Assembly: GCF_001742185.1 (NCBI RefSeq)
Contig: NZ_CP015750.1
Coordinates: forward strand, 3,286,001-3,350,000
Reading direction: 5' to 3'
Length of the DNA: 64,000 nucleotides
Source: Pectobacterium wasabiae CFBP 3304
GTDB taxonomy: Bacteria > Pseudomonadota > Gammaproteobacteria > Enterobacterales > Enterobacteriaceae
Position 1 is the stretch's first letter, and each line of letters opens with the position of its first letter. Both the position numbers and the translations under genes were made by a program. The notes beneath the pieces are model-generated. The model saw only the letters and a list, made by a program, of their open reading frames with translations. It was not told the origin of the DNA and made no database searches. Below, piece by piece: positions 28,519 to 40,241 of the stretch.

Positions 28519-28683
28519 GATTGGAACAACAACATCCGTGGGTATGAGTTAAAAACGAGCCACACTATAGCAGATGGGGAATAGGCAGGCATCAGGCATT
28601 ACGTTACGTGATTTTGCAAAAGGGCGGTATGTTCAATGCCATAGCCGCCGTTTTCGCTTCGTGAGCCTGCCGATTATCCGTGA

Positions 28684-29789
28684 CTAGAGCGTGCCGGGTG
28701 CGGCGGTAATAAACGACTGCTGCTGAGCTTCGACTGACAAACGTTGTTGAAGTTCAGCGGCTTGTTGACGATTCTGGAATGGCCCCAGTTGGATACGGTA
28801 CAGCCCACCACTCGCTGTGACTTTACCGGCCACGCGGAAGCGTTCGCTCAGGCTACGCTGCCAGGTTTGTGCTCGCTGCTGATCGCTCAACGCACCGACC
28901 TGAACCACATAGCGACCCGTGGCAGAGGGGGCAACGGCCGCGGGGGGGTAACCGCTGGCGCAACGTTCATTGGCGTAGCAGAGGGCGTTGCGGTTGGCGT
29001 CACGCTTGACTCAACCACGCCAGCGGGCAGTGCAGACGGTGCCCCTAAAAAACCACCGCTGTGTGACGATGTGCTGCTCTGCGGCTGAGCATTCGCTGTT
29101 GGTGTGCTCAGGCTGCTATTACTGATTGGGCGAACGGCGCTGTCGGATGTTGGCGACGTCGTTTCCATCATGGGCGTCCCCAGTCCGCTAGCGCCGAAGT
29201 TTGGGCGTTCCGGCAGCGAGAAGCTTTGCTTGGCAACGGTGGTGCCCACGGTTCCGGGGCCAGAAAGCGTGCCGTCTGGCGCGACGCTGATGAAATCCAC
29301 TTTTACTTTGGTATTGTTCGAGATGTTTAGTCGATCGCCTGCTGCTTTTGACAGGTCGATGATTCTGCCCGGCGTGTACGGCCCGCGGTCATTGACACGA
29401 ACAACCAGACGGCGACCGTTACTTAGGTTGGTCACGCGCACATAGCTCGGTAGTGGCAGTGTCGGGTGGGCGGCAGTGATGGCGTTAGGGTCAAAAATTT
29501 CGCCGATTGACGTGCGGTTACCACTGGCCTCTTCGCCATACCATGTCGCTAAACCTGCTTCACTAAAGTTTTGCGGATTTTTGACAATTTTATAGCTCTT
29601 GCCCTTGATGCTGTAGTCTTGCAGCGTACCCTGATTATAGGGTTCATAACGAGGTTCCGCGCCGCCGATCTCTTCCGCCGGGCCGCTGTAAACCTGAGTA
29701 ACGGGCGGTGCAGGTTGCCGCTGTTCCGTTGTAGTACAGGCCGCAAGCGCCAGAGTTGCTACGCCGACCCAAAGCCAATTCTTACGCAT
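28684..29789 (-). pseudogene. rlpA: RlpA lytic transglycosylase, frameshifted (or homopolymer error)
   Basis: Septal-ring lipoprotein that cleaves peptide-free glycan. From 29789 the frame gives a lipobox (LALAACTTT) and the double-psi beta-barrel domain (LATWYGEEASGNRTSIGE, RVNDRGPYTPGRIIDLS). A Ser/Thr/Pro-rich linker follows. It leaves the SPOR-encoding frame at a run of seven G (28942-28948, plus strand) and ends 21 bases inside the SPOR frame, at 28887. Adding one base to the run restores a continuous reading (VTPPAAVAPSATGRYVVQVG) into the SPOR domain, which ends at 28684. Without it the product loses the SPOR domain that binds denuded septal glycan. Real mutation, slippage variation and sequencing error cannot be told apart here. 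Confidence 0.9.
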
Positions 29790-29802
29790 TGCTCACCTCG
29801 TA

Positions 29803-30915
29803 TTATAAATTCTTAGACAGCAGTTTGCGGTGAGTATGTATCGACATGACGATACCGAACCCCGCCATTAAGACGACCAGCGCCGACCCGCCGTAGCTGA
29901 TTAGCGGTAGCGGTACGCCAACCACGGGAAGGATACCGCTGACCATCCCGATATTGACGAAAACATAGAAAAACAGAATTAACATCAGCCCGCCGACCAT
30001 AACCCGGCCGAACGAGGTTTGCGCATTAGCGGCAATAACCAGACCGCGCATAATCATAAACAGATACATTGTGAGCAGAATCAAGACGCCGATTAGCCCT
30101 AGCTCTTCTGCCAACACGGCAAAGATAAAGTCAGTGTGTCGCTCTGGCAGAAACTCTAGCTGAGACTGTGTGCCATGCAGCCAGCCTTTGCCAGACAGGC
30201 CACCTGAGCCTATCGCAATTTTCGACTGAATAATATGGTATCCGGCACCGAGCGGATCGCTTTCTGGATCGAGCAGCATCATGACCCTGGCACGCTGGTA
30301 ATCATGCATCAGGAAGAACCAGAGTATCGGAATAAACGCGGCGAGTAGCAGTACGGCGATGCCAATCAAGCTCCAGCTCATCCCCCCCAGGAAAAGTACA
30401 AACAGCCCAGATAATGCAATCAGGATCGAGGTGCCTAAATCCGGCTGCGCAGCAACCAGCAGCGTTGGAACAAAAATCAGGATTAACGCGATCGCTGTAT
30501 TTTTTAGCGATGGTGGGCACATATCACGGTTGATAAAACGGGCAACCATCAGTGGCACGGCGATCTTGGCAATTTCCGATGGCTGGAAACGAATGAAACC
30601 CAAGTCCAGCCAGCGCTGTGCGCCTTTACTGATTTGGCCGAAAATATCCACGATAAGCAGCAAAATGACACAAACTACATACAGGTAGGGAGCCCAGCCT
30701 TCATAGACGCGAGGGGGGATTTGTGCCATCACGATCATTACTGTAAATCCCAGCACGATCTGAATGACTTTGCGCTCCATCATACCAACGTCCTGCCCGC
30801 TGGCACTCCATAAGACAAATAGGCTATAGCCCAGCAGTGCCAGGATGCAGAGAAGAAACGGGAGGTCGATGTGGATTTTCGCCCAGAACGAACCCTTTTG
30901 TTGGCTATCGGTCAT
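29803..30915 (-). CDS. mrdB: RodA (MrdB), SEDS peptidoglycan glycosyltransferase
   Basis: Polymerises lipid II for cell elongation together with PBP2. 370 residues with about ten membrane helices. SEDS signatures seen are [36 protein letters not shown] (essential Asp), [18 protein letters not shown] and the C-terminal [11 protein letters not shown]. Begins 9 bp after mrdA and ends 13 bp before rlpA: one transcription unit. Confidence 0.97.
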   Translation of the reverse strand: MTDSQQKGSFWAKIHIDLPFLLCILALLGYSLFVLWSASGQDVGMMERKVIQIVLGFTVMIVMAQIPPRVYEGWAPYLYVVCVILLLIVDIFGQISKGAQRWLDLGFIRFQPSEIAKIAVPLMVARFINRDMCPPSLKNTAIALILIFVPTLLVAAQPDLGTSILIALSGLFVLFLGGMSWSLIGIAVLLLAAFIPILWFFLMHDYQRARVMMLLDPESDPLGAGYHIIQSKIAIGSGGLSGKGWLHGTQSQLEFLPERHTDFIFAVLAEELGLIGVLILLTMYLFMIMRGLVIAANAQTSFGRVMVGGLMLILFFYVFVNIGMVSGILPVVGVPLPLISYGGSALVVLMAGFGIVMSIHTHRKLLSKNL

Positions 30916-30924
30916 GAATATCGG

Positions 30925-32829
30925 TTACTCACTCTCGCTACCCGGAGGCGCAGGAGGCGCACTGGGTAAATCGGTATTGTTATCGCCTAGCAGAATATGA
31001 TCAAGGATCTGGCGGGTGATGGTGCCCACGGTTGGGCCCGCTCCACCATTTTCCAGAATAATCGACAGCGCGACTTTAGGGTTTTTATAGGGGGCAAATG
31101 AGACCATTAATTTATGGTCACGCAGATGTTCTGCGATCTTGTGCGCATTATAGGTTTCATTTTCTTTCAGGCCGAAAACCTGTGCTGTACCGGATTTTGC
31201 TGCAATTTTATAGGGCGCATCATCGAAACTTTTGTGCGCGGTGCCGTTAGCGCGATTAGCTACGCCATACATACCGTCTTTCGCCACTTCCCAATATCCG
31301 GAGTGGATATTGCCAATCTGCTGGTTCTCAGTTTGTCGGAAAGGCACAATAGCGCCATTTTCTCGCGAGCTATAAAGCAGATGCGGCGTTTTGACCTGGC
31401 CGTCGTTGATCAGCGTGACCAGTGCCTTATTCATCTGGATAGGCGTCGCCGTCCAGTAGCCTTGACCGATCCCGACAGGGATCGTATCCCCCTGATACCA
31501 GGGTTTCTTAAATCGCCTGAGTTTCCACTCGCGGGTTGGCATGTTGCCAGCGCTTTCTTCCGAAATATCGATGCCGGTTTTCTCGCCGTAACCAAATTTA
31601 TTCATCCATTCGGATAGGCGATCGATCCCCATGTCATAAGCGACCTGATAGAAGAAGGTATCGGCGGACTCTTCCAGTGATTTGGTGAGGTTAAGGCGAC
31701 CATGTCCCCATTTTTTCCAGTCACGGAAGCGCTTTTCGGAGCCCGGCAATTGCCACCAGCCGGGATCGAACAAGCTAGTGTTAGTGGTGATAACGCCGGC
31801 AGTCAGGGCAGAAACCGCGATATAAGGTTTAACGGTGGAGGCGGGGGGATAAATCCCCTGTGTTGCACGATTGATCAACGGACGATTAGGATCGTTTTGT
31901 AATTTTGCATAATTTTTGGTGGAAATTCCGTCAACAAACAGGTTGGGGTCGTAACTCGGCGTGGAAACCATCGCCAGAATACCCCCGTCGCGTGGATCGG
32001 TAACAATGACGGCGGCGCGGCTGCCTTCCAGCAGTTTTTCAATGTAGATTTGCAGGCTCAGGTCCAGCGTCAGATAAATATCACGCCCAGCCTGCGGTGG
32101 CTGTTCGTGGAGCTGGCGGATCACGCGGCCGCGGTTGTTAACTTCAACTTCTTCATAACCGGGTTTGCCGTGGAGCAGATCTTCGTAATGGCGCTCAATG
32201 CCTAGCTTGCCAATGTCACGCGTCGCAGCGTAATCGGCGATTTTTTCTTCTTTGGTCAGCCGTTCTACGTCTTTATCGTTGATTTTTGAGACATAGCCCG
32301 TGACGTGCGTCAGCGCAGAACCGTAAGGATAATAGCGGCGTTGATAGCCTTTAACCTCAACGCCGGGAAAGCGATATTGGTTGACGGCAAAACGGGCGAC
32401 CTGAATCTCATCGAGTCCGGTTTTTACTGGAATGGAGGTAAAACGGCGTGAACGCTTGCGCTCTTTTTCAAAATTTTCCAGATCGTCATCGGTCAAATTA
32501 ACGATCGGGCGCAGCGCGTCCAGCGTCTCTTTCAAGTCGTCGACTTTATCGGGCACCAGTTCTAATTGATAGATGGTGCGGTTCAACGCCAGCGGCGTGC
32601 CGTTACGGTCGTAGATAATGCCGCGACTTGGCGCGATAGGAACCAGCTTAATGCGGTTCTCGTTAGAGCGTGTGCGATAGTCATCGACACGCAAAATTTG
32701 CAGATGATAAAGATTAGCGACTAATACACCGGAAAGCAGCAAAATGCCCAGAAAGGCTACCAAAGCGCGGCGCACGAACAGGGCAGACTCAGCCGTATAA
32801 TCACGAAAGGGTTTACGTTCTACTTTCAT
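30925..32829 (-). CDS. mrdA: Penicillin-binding protein 2
   Basis: Elongation-specific D,D-transpeptidase anchored in the inner membrane. 634 residues: a TM helix (~22-45, LVAFLGILLLSGVLVANLYH), a pedestal domain, and a transpeptidase domain. The domain has active-site Ser in YPPASTVKP, SxD (ESADTFFYQ) and KSGT (AAKSGTAQVFG). Works with RodA, encoded next. Upstream rlmH ends 33 bp before. Confidence 0.97.
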   Translation of the reverse strand: MKVERKPFRDYTAESALFVRRALVAFLGILLLSGVLVANLYHLQILRVDDYRTRSNENRIKLVPIAPSRGIIYDRNGTPLALNRTIYQLELVPDKVDDLKETLDALRPIVNLTDDDLENFEKERKRSRRFTSIPVKTGLDEIQVARFAVNQYRFPGVEVKGYQRRYYPYGSALTHVTGYVSKINDKDVERLTKEEKIADYAATRDIGKLGIERHYEDLLHGKPGYEEVEVNNRGRVIRQLHEQPPQAGRDIYLTLDLSLQIYIEKLLEGSRAAVIVTDPRDGGILAMVSTPSYDPNLFVDGISTKNYAKLQNDPNRPLINRATQGIYPPASTVKPYIAVSALTAGVITTNTSLFDPGWWQLPGSEKRFRDWKKWGHGRLNLTKSLEESADTFFYQVAYDMGIDRLSEWMNKFGYGEKTGIDISEESAGNMPTREWKLRRFKKPWYQGDTIPVGIGQGYWTATPIQMNKALVTLINDGQVKTPHLLYSSRENGAIVPFRQTENQQIGNIHSGYWEVAKDGMYGVANRANGTAHKSFDDAPYKIAAKSGTAQVFGLKENETYNAHKIAEHLRDHKLMVSFAPYKNPKVALSIILENGGAGPTVGTITRQILDHILLGDNNTDLPSAPPAPPGSESE

Positions 32830-32862
32830 CCAGTGTTATTTCACATGTTTCATCGTATCGCC

Positions 32863-33333
32863 TTACTCCCGATGGTAAGGGTGATTAGTCGTAATGCTCC
32901 ATGCACGATACAGGCTCTCTGCCACCAGTACACGGACGAGCGGGTGCGGCAGCGTTAATGGCGAGAGTGACCAGCTTTGCTCCGCTGCGGCTTTGCATTC
33001 CGGTGAAAGCCCTTCAGGTCCACCAATCAGCAGACTGACATCGCGCCCATCCTGTTTCCAGCGCTCCAACTGTTGCGCCAACTGCGGCGTCTCCCAGCGA
33101 GTCCCTGGAATATCCAGCGTAACAATGCGGTTGCCTTTGCCTACCGCAGCCAGCATCTGTTCGCCTTCGCGCTCCAGAATGCGTTTAATATCGGCATTTT
33201 TACCCCGCTTCCCCGCCGGAATTTCGAGTAATTCGAAAGGCATGTCCTTCGGGAAGCGTCGCAGATAATCGGTGAAACCAGTCTGCACCCAGTCGGGCAT
33301 TTTGGTGCCAACGGCGACCAGTTGCAGTTTCAT
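32863..33333 (-). CDS. rlmH: 23S rRNA pseudouridine-1915 N3-methyltransferase RlmH
   Basis: SPOUT-family methyltransferase, dimeric, 156 residues. SAM-binding trefoil residues lie in [14 protein letters not shown] and the C-terminus [10 protein letters not shown] is the family's conserved end. The start at 33333 ([16 protein letters not shown]) is conserved; the open frame back to 33390 lies inside rsfS. One base separates it from the rsfS stop. Confidence 0.97.
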   Translation of the reverse strand: MKLQLVAVGTKMPDWVQTGFTDYLRRFPKDMPFELLEIPAGKRGKNADIKRILEREGEQMLAAVGKGNRIVTLDIPGTRWETPQLAQQLERWKQDGRDVSLLIGGPEGLSPECKAAAEQSWSLSPLTLPHPLVRVLVAESLYRAWSITTNHPYHRE

Positions 33334-33334
33334 G

Positions 33335-33652
33335 CTAGCCCCACAGCTTTTCCAATTCGTATAACTGGCGGCTTTCTTCTTGCAACACATGAACCATCAC
33401 GTCACCTAAATCGACAACAACCCAGTCAGAGGCATTTTCACCCTCAACGCCGAGTGGAATCAGACCCGCCGCGCGTGAGGATTGCACGACGTGATCGGCA
33501 ATAGAAGCGACATGACGTGTAGATGTGCCCGTACAGATAACCATGTAATCGGTGATGCTGGACTTACCCTGGACGTTGAGTACAACGATATCCTGAGCTT
33601 TTAGGTCATCGACCTTATCAATAACGAAGTCTTGGAGTGCTTGACCTTGCAA
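33335..33652 (-). CDS. rsfS: Ribosomal silencing factor RsfS
   Basis: Binds L14 and blocks joining of ribosomal subunits in slow growth. 105 residues, with [20 protein letters not shown] and [18 protein letters not shown], as in the YbeB/RsfS family. Ends one base before rlmH. The gap to nadD (33653-33846, 194 bp) shows no gene. Confidence 0.96.
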   Translation of the reverse strand: MQGQALQDFVIDKVDDLKAQDIVVLNVQGKSSITDYMVICTGTSTRHVASIADHVVQSSRAAGLIPLGVEGENASDWVVVDLGDVMVHVLQEESRQLYELEKLWG

Positions 33653-33846
33653 AGGTTCCCCCTCAATGGCGTTCTGTCAGTAATTGATGAACGCGTGTGG
33701 CGCTGAATTGTTTAGGAAAAATGTAAATCACCGAGTAATTGCCGAGAATTTCCGTTTTTCCCGGTGATTGAAACCAGCCGCGGAGTATATCACGCGCTTT
33801 TGCCGAGTGGTATAAAGCCCGTGGCTGATGGGCGGGAAAACCTGCG

Positions 33847-34506
33847 CTATTGGTACAGGCCGTGTTCGTTGATGTAACGGAGTACGACGGGCGGTAATAA
33901 ATCGTGGCAATCCAGACCTTGCTGGCGTCGCTGGCGAATGTCCGTTGCGGAAATGGTGACCAGTGGCGTGTCTGCCAAAAAGATCCGCCCGTGTGACTGC
34001 TGATGAAGATCGTCCGGCGTGTGCGTCAGATGATCATCCAACCACTGCTGTAATTCGGGTGTTTCCAGCGTCGAGCGATAGCCGGGACGAGCACACACCA
34101 GCAAATGGCAAACGCTGAGTAGATCCTGCCAGCGGTGCCAGCGGTGTAGCGTTAGCAGTGAGTCCTGCCCGATGATAAATCCCAGCGGTGCATCATGGCC
34201 TTTTTCAGCCCGCAATGCTTCCAGCGTATCAATCGTATAGGAGGGGGTTTGCCGTTGCAGTTCACGATCGTCCACGGCAAAGAGCGGATTGCCTTCAACG
34301 GCCAGCTCAGCCATATGAAAACGCTGCCGGGAGCTGGCTTCGGGCTGCTGTCGGTGCGGCGGAACATTATTGGGCATCAGGACGACGTTAGTCAGCCCTA
34401 CGAGTTTCGCCAGCGCAGTCACCGGTTGAAGGTGGCCGTAATGGATGGGATCGAACGTGCCGCCAAAAAATGCGGTCAGCGATGGCGCAGTGGATGACCT
34501 ATTCAG
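33847..34506 (-). CDS. nadD: Nicotinate-nucleotide adenylyltransferase
   Basis: Adenylates nicotinate mononucleotide in NAD synthesis. It contains [14 protein letters not shown] (nucleotidyltransferase HxGH), [16 protein letters not shown] and the ISATDIRQR motif. The start is unusual: the nearest in-frame ATG, at 34536, lies within holA and gives a long N-terminus. A CTG at 34506 overlaps the holA stop (CTGA) and has GGAGG seven bases upstream. I favour CTG; the longer ATG form (229 residues) is the alternative. Confidence 0.9.
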   Translation of the reverse strand: MNRSSTAPSLTAFFGGTFDPIHYGHLQPVTALAKLVGLTNVVLMPNNVPPHRQQPEASSRQRFHMAELAVEGNPLFAVDDRELQRQTPSYTIDTLEALRAEKGHDAPLGFIIGQDSLLTLHRWHRWQDLLSVCHLLVCARPGYRSTLETPELQQWLDDHLTHTPDDLHQQSHGRIFLADTPLVTISATDIRQRRQQGLDCHDLLPPVVLRYINEHGLYQ

Positions 34507-35528
34507 ATGAATGCCTCCGGCAAGGCTTTGCCGCACAACAGCATGGCAAGCGATTCAAGTTCAGACCAAACGGACTGACCATAGTCTTGCTTTAGGGTTA
34601 TTTCCACCTGTGTTAATAACCGCACAGCCTGCTGTAGTTGCTGAAGAGAGAGCCGCTGTAATGCTTGACTGAGCAGATCACGTCGGTTTTGCCACACTTT
34701 TTGCTGATCGAATAACGTGCGCAGCGGCGTGTCTGACATGCGCCGTTTCAGCGCCAACAGCTGTAGTAGCTCGCGCTGTAGCGTACGCAGCAAAATGACA
34801 GGTTCACAGTCTTCCTGTTTTAGCTGCTGCAAAATGTGCCAGGCGCGTTTGGCTTTGCCTGCCAGCAATGCATCAAGCCAGTGAAAAGGCGTGAAGTGAG
34901 CAGCATCGTTGACCGCATTTTCTACACGCGGCAGGGTCAGCTTGCCATCGGGATAAAGCAGCGCTAACCGTTCTAACGCCTGAGACAGCGCGAGAAGGTT
35001 GCCTTCATAGCAATAGCAAATGAGCTGCGTGGCCTGTTCATCCAACGTCAGCTTCATGGCTTTGGCGCGCTGAGCAACCCAGCGGGGGAGTTGTGCTTGT
35101 TCCGGCGTCAGGCAATTGATATAGACACTGTCTTGCGACAGTGCTTTGAACCAGGCGCTGTTTTCCTGCGCTTTGGTCAGCTTATGGCCGCGCAAGATCA
35201 GCAGAATATCAGGGTGTAATAATCCAGAGAGCTTGGCCAGATTTTCGTTCATCGCTGCATTCGGGCCGTTTTCCGGCAAGATCAGCAGAAGCGATTGACG
35301 CGAAGCGAACAGGCTGAGCGCCTGACAGGTACTGAAAATCGCATCCCATTCGGTATGCAGATCCAGAATGAAGCTGAAATGCTCGCTGAATTCGTGCTGT
35401 TGAGCGACGCGTTTGATGTTATCAAGACTTTCTTGCAGCAGGAGAGGATCTGAACCAAAGACCAAATAACAACCGCGCAGCCCCTCATGGAGCTGCGCGG
35501 TGAGTTGTTCGGGGTAAAGCCGAATCAT
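34503..35528 (-). CDS. holA: DNA polymerase III delta subunit
   Basis: Clamp-loader subunit that opens the beta clamp. 341 residues starting [13 protein letters not shown] with the conserved [18 protein letters not shown] and [19 protein letters not shown]. Overlaps lptE upstream by four bases (ATGA) and nadD downstream: a tightly packed operon leuS-lptE-holA-nadD as in E. coli. Confidence 0.96.
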   Translation of the reverse strand: MIRLYPEQLTAQLHEGLRGCYLVFGSDPLLLQESLDNIKRVAQQHEFSEHFSFILDLHTEWDAIFSTCQALSLFASRQSLLLILPENGPNAAMNENLAKLSGLLHPDILLILRGHKLTKAQENSAWFKALSQDSVYINCLTPEQAQLPRWVAQRAKAMKLTLDEQATQLICYCYEGNLLALSQALERLALLYPDGKLTLPRVENAVNDAAHFTPFHWLDALLAGKAKRAWHILQQLKQEDCEPVILLRTLQRELLQLLALKRRMSDTPLRTLFDQQKVWQNRRDLLSQALQRLSLQQLQQAVRLLTQVEITLKQDYGQSVWSELESLAMLLCGKALPEAFI

Positions 35529-36079
35529 GAACGTGTGGCGGCAGTCGTCGAATCGGTGGATTGCAGCCGATTTTTGACTTCCTGACTACCGTTGATGGTC
35601 AGCAATTTACGCACCAACTGCTGAGCTGCCTGCTCACGCATTTCCTGACGGACGATTTCCTGTTCGGCATCTTTCGCCAGTGCAGCCAGCGGGTTATCAA
35701 AGAACGTGCGGAACACCGTCACGCTGAGCGGATAAATATCTTCACCCGGCATCAGCACCTGCGCCTGCAACGTTAGCACCATCTGGTATTCCGCTGTTTT
35801 ACCGTCCTGAAAAATAGAGACGGTATCGCGCGTTTCGCTTGAGCCTAGTACCCGCAGAGACGGGATATCCTGACGTGTCGCATCGTCAACGATTTTCACA
35901 TCGCTGAGACGGAGCTGCTCACGCACTGCACGCGTTAGCGGACCATAAGGATCGCTGCTGTCGAGCACCAGTGTTTGTAACTGCGCAGGCACTTGTGTCG
36001 TGCCGCGCAGATGAAAACCGCAGCCAGCGGTGATTAACACCGCCAGCCCCAGCAACAACGTGAATAGACGATGTCGCAC
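35525..36079 (-). CDS. lptE: LPS-assembly lipoprotein LptE
   Basis: Outer-membrane lipoprotein plugging the LptD barrel. Signal peptide with lipobox ITAGC, lipidated cysteine ~residue 20, followed by [20 protein letters not shown]. 184 residues. Lies 14 bp after leuS. Confidence 0.95.
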   Translation of the reverse strand: MRHRLFTLLLGLAVLITAGCGFHLRGTTQVPAQLQTLVLDSSDPYGPLTRAVREQLRLSDVKIVDDATRQDIPSLRVLGSSETRDTVSIFQDGKTAEYQMVLTLQAQVLMPGEDIYPLSVTVFRTFFDNPLAALAKDAEQEIVRQEMREQAAQQLVRKLLTINGSQEVKNRLQSTDSTTAATRS

Positions 36080-36093
36080 AGTTCCTCCTTGCC

Positions 36094-38676
36094 TTAACCC
36101 ACAACCAGGTTAAGCAGTTTGCCAGGGACATAAATCACTTTACGAACCGTGACGCCGTCCAGATATTTCGCGACCAGCGGTTCCTGAGCAGCGCGTTCGC
36201 GAACCTGTTCTTCGCTGGCGTCAGCGGCAACGGTAATTTTACCACGTACTTTACCGTTAACCTGAACGACGACCAGTTTGGAATCTTCCACCATCGCGTT
36301 CTCATCCGCAACCGGCCACGGTGCGGTATCCACATCGCCTTCACCTTGCAGCGCCTGCCACAGGGTGAAGCAAACGTGCGGCGTGAACGGATAGAGCATA
36401 CGAACGACAGCCAGCAGGGTTTCCTGCGTCAGCGCGCGGTCCTGATCGCTTTCCTGTGGCGCTTTCGCTAGCTTGTTCATCAGTTCCATGATGGCGGCGA
36501 TCGCGGTGTTGAAGGTCTGGCGACGGCCGATATCATCGGTCACTTTAGCGATCGTTTTGTGCAGATCGCGGCGCAGTGACTTCTGATCTTCGGTCAGCGT
36601 CGCAACATCCAGCGCTGTTGCTGCACCTTTCTCGGTGTGCTCGAAGGCTTGTCTCCAGACGCGTTTCAGGAAGCGGTTCGCGCCTTCTACGCCGGATTCC
36701 TGCCATTCCAGCGTCATTTCCGCCGGAGAAGCAAACATCATGAACAGACGAACGGTATCTGCACCGTATTTCTCTACCATGACCTGCGGATCGATGCCGT
36801 TGTTTTTGGACTTCGACATTTTGCTCATACCGGCGTAGATCACGTCACGGCCTTCGTTATCGACGGCTTTGACGATGCGACCTTTCTCATCACGCTCAAC
36901 GGTGACGTCGGTAGGTGAAACCCAGTTACGCTCGCCGTTATTACCCAGATAGTAGAACGCATCCGCCAGCACCATACCCTGACACAGAAGGCGTTTGGCA
37001 GGTTCATCAGACGTAACCAGACCCGCATCGCGCATCAGTTTATGGAAGAAGCGGAAATACATCAGGTGCATGATGGCGTGTTCGATACCGCCAACATATT
37101 GGTCAACGGGCAGCCAGTAGTTGGCGGCAGCCGGGTCCAGCATCCCTTGATCGTACTGCGGGCAGGTATAACGCGCGTAGTACCAGGAAGATTCCATAAA
37201 GGTGTCGAATGTGTCGGTTTCACGCAGCGCTGGCTGGCCGTTAATGGTCGTCTTCGCCCATTCAGGGTTAGATTTCAGCGGGCTGGTGATGCCATCCATC
37301 ACGACATCTTCCGGCAGGATCACCGGCAACTGATCTTCTGGTGTCGGGATGACGGTGCCATCTTCCAATGTCACCATCGGAATTGGCGCGCCCCAGTAGC
37401 GCTGACGAGATACGCCCCAGTCGCGCAAGCGATAGTTGACTTTACGTTCGCCAATGCCTTTTTCTACCAGCTTATCGGCAATAGCATTGAATCCAGCCTC
37501 GAAATCCAGATCGTCAAATTCGCCGGAGTTAAACAGGCTACCTTTTTCGGTCATCGCCTGAGCGGACAGATCGGGCTCGCTGCCGTCGGTATTGAGAATA
37601 ACTGGCTTGATGGACAAGTCATATTTGGTGGCAAATTCCCAGTCGCGCTGGTCGTGACCTGGAACGGCCATCACTGCGCCTGTGCCGTATTCCATCAGAA
37701 CAAAGTTGGCAACCCAGATAGCGACTTTCTCACCGTTCAGCGGGTGAATGACATACAGGCCGGTCGCCATGCCTTTTTTCTCCATCGTCGCCATATCGGC
37801 TTCAGCGACTTTGGTATTACGACACTCTGCAATGAAATCGGCCAACGCTGGATTGGTTGCGGCAGCCTGCGTGGCGAGAGGATGGCCCGCAGCAACAGCA
37901 ACGTAGGTCACGCCCATGAACGTATCCGGGCGTGTGGTGTAAACGCTCAGTTTCTCTGCGCTGTCTGCTACGTCAAAGGTGATTTCCACCCCTTCGGAAC
38001 GGCCAATCCAGTTACGCTGCATGGTTTTGACCTGCTCAGGCCAGCTTTCCAGCGTATCCAAATCGTTCAGCAGTTGGTCTGCATAAGCGGTGATTTTGAT
38101 AAACCACTGTGGAATCTCTTTGCGCTCAACCTTGGTGTCACAGCGCCAGCAGCAGCCGTCGATAACCTGTTCGTTCGCCAGTACAGTTTGGTCGTTCGGA
38201 CACCAGTTAACGGCGGAGGTTTTTTTATACACCAGACCTTTTTCATACAGCTTGGTGAAGAACCACTGCTCCCAGCGGTAGTAGTCTGGTTTACAGGTTG
38301 CGACTTCACGATCCCAGTCATAGCCAAAGCCCAGCAGTTTGAGCTGGTTTTTCATGTAATCGATGTTGGCATAGGTCCAGGGGGCTGGAGCGGTGTTGTT
38401 TTTGACCGCAGCGCCTTCAGCCGGCAGGCCAAACGCATCCCAACCGATCGGTTGCAGAACGTTTTTGCCCAGCATGCGCTGATAGCGGGAAATCACGTCA
38501 CCGATGGTGTAGTTACGGACGTGGCCCATATGTAGTCGACCAGAAGGGTATGGCAGCATGGAAAGGCAATAGTATTTTTCCTTGCCAGGCTGTTCGGTGA
38601 CTTTAAATGTCTGCTTCTCTTGCCAGTGAAGCTGGACGTCCGCTTCTATCTCTTCTGGGCGGTATTGCTCTTGCAT
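36094..38676 (-). CDS. leuS: Leucyl-tRNA synthetase
   Basis: Class I synthetase, 860 residues. HIGH-type motif in [14 protein letters not shown] (~residue 45), an inserted CP1 editing domain, a zinc-type cluster [12 protein letters not shown]...CCWRC, and [11 protein letters not shown] for ATP binding near 620. It charges among others the Leu-UAG tRNA encoded at 51933. Long reading frames on the opposite strand here are shadows. Confidence 0.98.
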   Translation of the reverse strand: MQEQYRPEEIEADVQLHWQEKQTFKVTEQPGKEKYYCLSMLPYPSGRLHMGHVRNYTIGDVISRYQRMLGKNVLQPIGWDAFGLPAEGAAVKNNTAPAPWTYANIDYMKNQLKLLGFGYDWDREVATCKPDYYRWEQWFFTKLYEKGLVYKKTSAVNWCPNDQTVLANEQVIDGCCWRCDTKVERKEIPQWFIKITAYADQLLNDLDTLESWPEQVKTMQRNWIGRSEGVEITFDVADSAEKLSVYTTRPDTFMGVTYVAVAAGHPLATQAAATNPALADFIAECRNTKVAEADMATMEKKGMATGLYVIHPLNGEKVAIWVANFVLMEYGTGAVMAVPGHDQRDWEFATKYDLSIKPVILNTDGSEPDLSAQAMTEKGSLFNSGEFDDLDFEAGFNAIADKLVEKGIGERKVNYRLRDWGVSRQRYWGAPIPMVTLEDGTVIPTPEDQLPVILPEDVVMDGITSPLKSNPEWAKTTINGQPALRETDTFDTFMESSWYYARYTCPQYDQGMLDPAAANYWLPVDQYVGGIEHAIMHLMYFRFFHKLMRDAGLVTSDEPAKRLLCQGMVLADAFYYLGNNGERNWVSPTDVTVERDEKGRIVKAVDNEGRDVIYAGMSKMSKSKNNGIDPQVMVEKYGADTVRLFMMFASPAEMTLEWQESGVEGANRFLKRVWRQAFEHTEKGAATALDVATLTEDQKSLRRDLHKTIAKVTDDIGRRQTFNTAIAAIMELMNKLAKAPQESDQDRALTQETLLAVVRMLYPFTPHVCFTLWQALQGEGDVDTAPWPVADENAMVEDSKLVVVQVNGKVRGKITVAADASEEQVRERAAQEPLVAKYLDGVTVRKVIYVPGKLLNLVVG

Positions 38677-38984
38677 GGCTGCCAGGGGTCCTGTTTAGTG
38701 AAGAATCGCTACGTGAGTAGTCTGTTCTGATTCATAACAAAAGATCCGCATAGCATAGCCGTAAGCGGCGCAGGCAACAACACCCAGCGCCCGACTGAGG
38801 AATATTTCTGATCTGTAAGCGGAATACTGCGAGGAATTGCGCAAATTGGCGACAATTCGTCGGGTATGTGGAAAAAATAATCTAAAATAGAGAGAGATAG
38901 GTAACGTATCGGTCTTTGGCTAGATATGCCAGACGGCGAATAATCGTTTTTTATCACCCTTCAACCCGCTATTCAGGAGGAAGC

Positions 38985-39467
38985 ATGAATAAACTAGCCC
39001 GCTATTACCGCGAGTTAATGGCCTCAGTGACGGCCCGGCTGAACAACGGTGAGCGCGATTTTGACAGTCTGGTGCAGAGCGCCCGTAAAACCTTACAGGA
39101 AGGCTCGGAGCTGACGCAAAAAGAAATAGAACAGGTGATTCAGGCTGTTCAGCGCGATCTGGAAGAGTTTGGCCGTAGCTATAGCGAAAGTCAGGATGAA
39201 TTTACCGACAGCGTTTTTATGCGAGTGATAAAGGAAAGTCTGTGGCAGGAGCTGGCGGATATTACGGATAAAACGCAATTGGAGTGGAGTGAGATCTTCA
39301 AAGATGTGAATCATCACGGGGTGTACCACAGTGGTGAAGTGGTGGGGTTAGGCAATCTGGTGTGTGAAAACTGCCATCACCATATCGCGTTCTACACACC
39401 GGAAGTTTTGCCACTCTGCCCGAAATGTTCACATGACCTGTTCCATCGCCAGCCGTTTCAGCCGTAA
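38985..39467 (+). CDS. ybeL: YbeL, DUF1451 zinc-ribbon protein
   Basis: A 160-residue protein: helical, highly charged N-terminal region (MNKLARYYRELMASVTARL and LTQKEIEQVIQAVQRDLEEF), then a zinc ribbon with CENCHHH and CPKCSHD. Function unknown. Start 38985 has a strong AGGAGG site. Divergent from leuS, convergent with gltL. Confidence 0.94.
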   Translation: MNKLARYYRELMASVTARLNNGERDFDSLVQSARKTLQEGSELTQKEIEQVIQAVQRDLEEFGRSYSESQDEFTDSVFMRVIKESLWQELADITDKTQLEWSEIFKDVNHHGVYHSGEVVGLGNLVCENCHHHIAFYTPEVLPLCPKCSHDLFHRQPFQP

Positions 39468-39485
39468 GGCGCGCTAAATAGATAC

Positions 39486-39506
39486 AGCGTGCCTTGCGGC
39501 ACGCTT
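39486..39506. terminator. Bidirectional hairpin between ybeL and gltL
   Basis: AGCGTGCC/GGCACGCT stem with a 4-base loop and only TTT after it, between two convergent genes. Confidence 0.6.
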
Positions 39507-39515
39507 TGATGGATA

Positions 39516-40241
39516 TTAATGCAGGATTTTCGCCAGGAAGTCTTTCGCGCGTTCAGACTGTGGGTTGTTGAAGAAATCATCCTTGCGAGTGTCTTCAACA
39601 ATTTTGCCCTCATCCATAAAAATCACGCGGTGTGCTACTTTTCTGGCAAAGCCCATTTCATGGGTGACGACCATCATGGTCATGCCTTCCTGCGCCAATT
39701 CAACCATAACGTCCAGCACTTCGTTGATCATCTCTGGGTCAAGCGCGGATGTTGGTTCATCAAATAACATCGCGATGGGGTCCATACACAGCGCGCGGGC
39801 AATCGCGACACGCTGTTGCTGGCCACCGGAAAGCTGTCCAGGGTACTTGTTGGCGTGCGCCGCCAGCCCTACGCGTTCCAACAGCTTCTGCGCTTTGGCT
39901 TTGGCGTCTTCACGCTTACGCTTTAATACTTTTACCTGCGCCAGCGTCAGGTTCTCGATAATCGACAGGTGTGGGAACAGTTCAAAGTGTTGGAACACCA
40001 TCCCGACTTTGGAACGTAACTGGGCCAGATTGGTTTTTTTATCGTTAACAGCAGTGCCATTGACGGTAATTTCACCTTTTTGAATCGGTTCCAGTCCATT
40101 TACGGTTTTGATCAGGGTTGATTTACCGGAGCCAGAAGGTCCGCAGACGACCACAACTTCACCTTTTTTTACTTCTGTGGAGCAGTCGGCTAGCACCTGA
40201 AATTGGCCGTACCATTTAGAAACATTTTTCAGGGAAATCAT
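39516..40241 (-). CDS. gltL: Glutamate/aspartate ABC transporter ATP-binding protein
   Basis: ATPase of the GltIJKL importer. 241 residues with Walker [10 protein letters not shown], signature [15 protein letters not shown] and Walker [12 protein letters not shown]. The start ATG at 40241 overlaps the gltK stop by one base (TGATG). Confidence 0.97.
   Translation of the reverse strand: MISLKNVSKWYGQFQVLADCSTEVKKGEVVVVCGPSGSGKSTLIKTVNGLEPIQKGEITVNGTAVNDKKTNLAQLRSKVGMVFQHFELFPHLSIIENLTLAQVKVLKRKREDAKAKAQKLLERVGLAAHANKYPGQLSGGQQQRVAIARALCMDPIAMLFDEPTSALDPEMINEVLDVMVELAQEGMTMMVVTHEMGFARKVAHRVIFMDEGKIVEDTRKDDFFNNPQSERAKDFLAKILH

Noticed and set aside
37042..38535. 497-codon open frame on the plus strand
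   Set aside because: It is exactly antisense to leuS, lacks any domain and reflects the codon bias of leuS.
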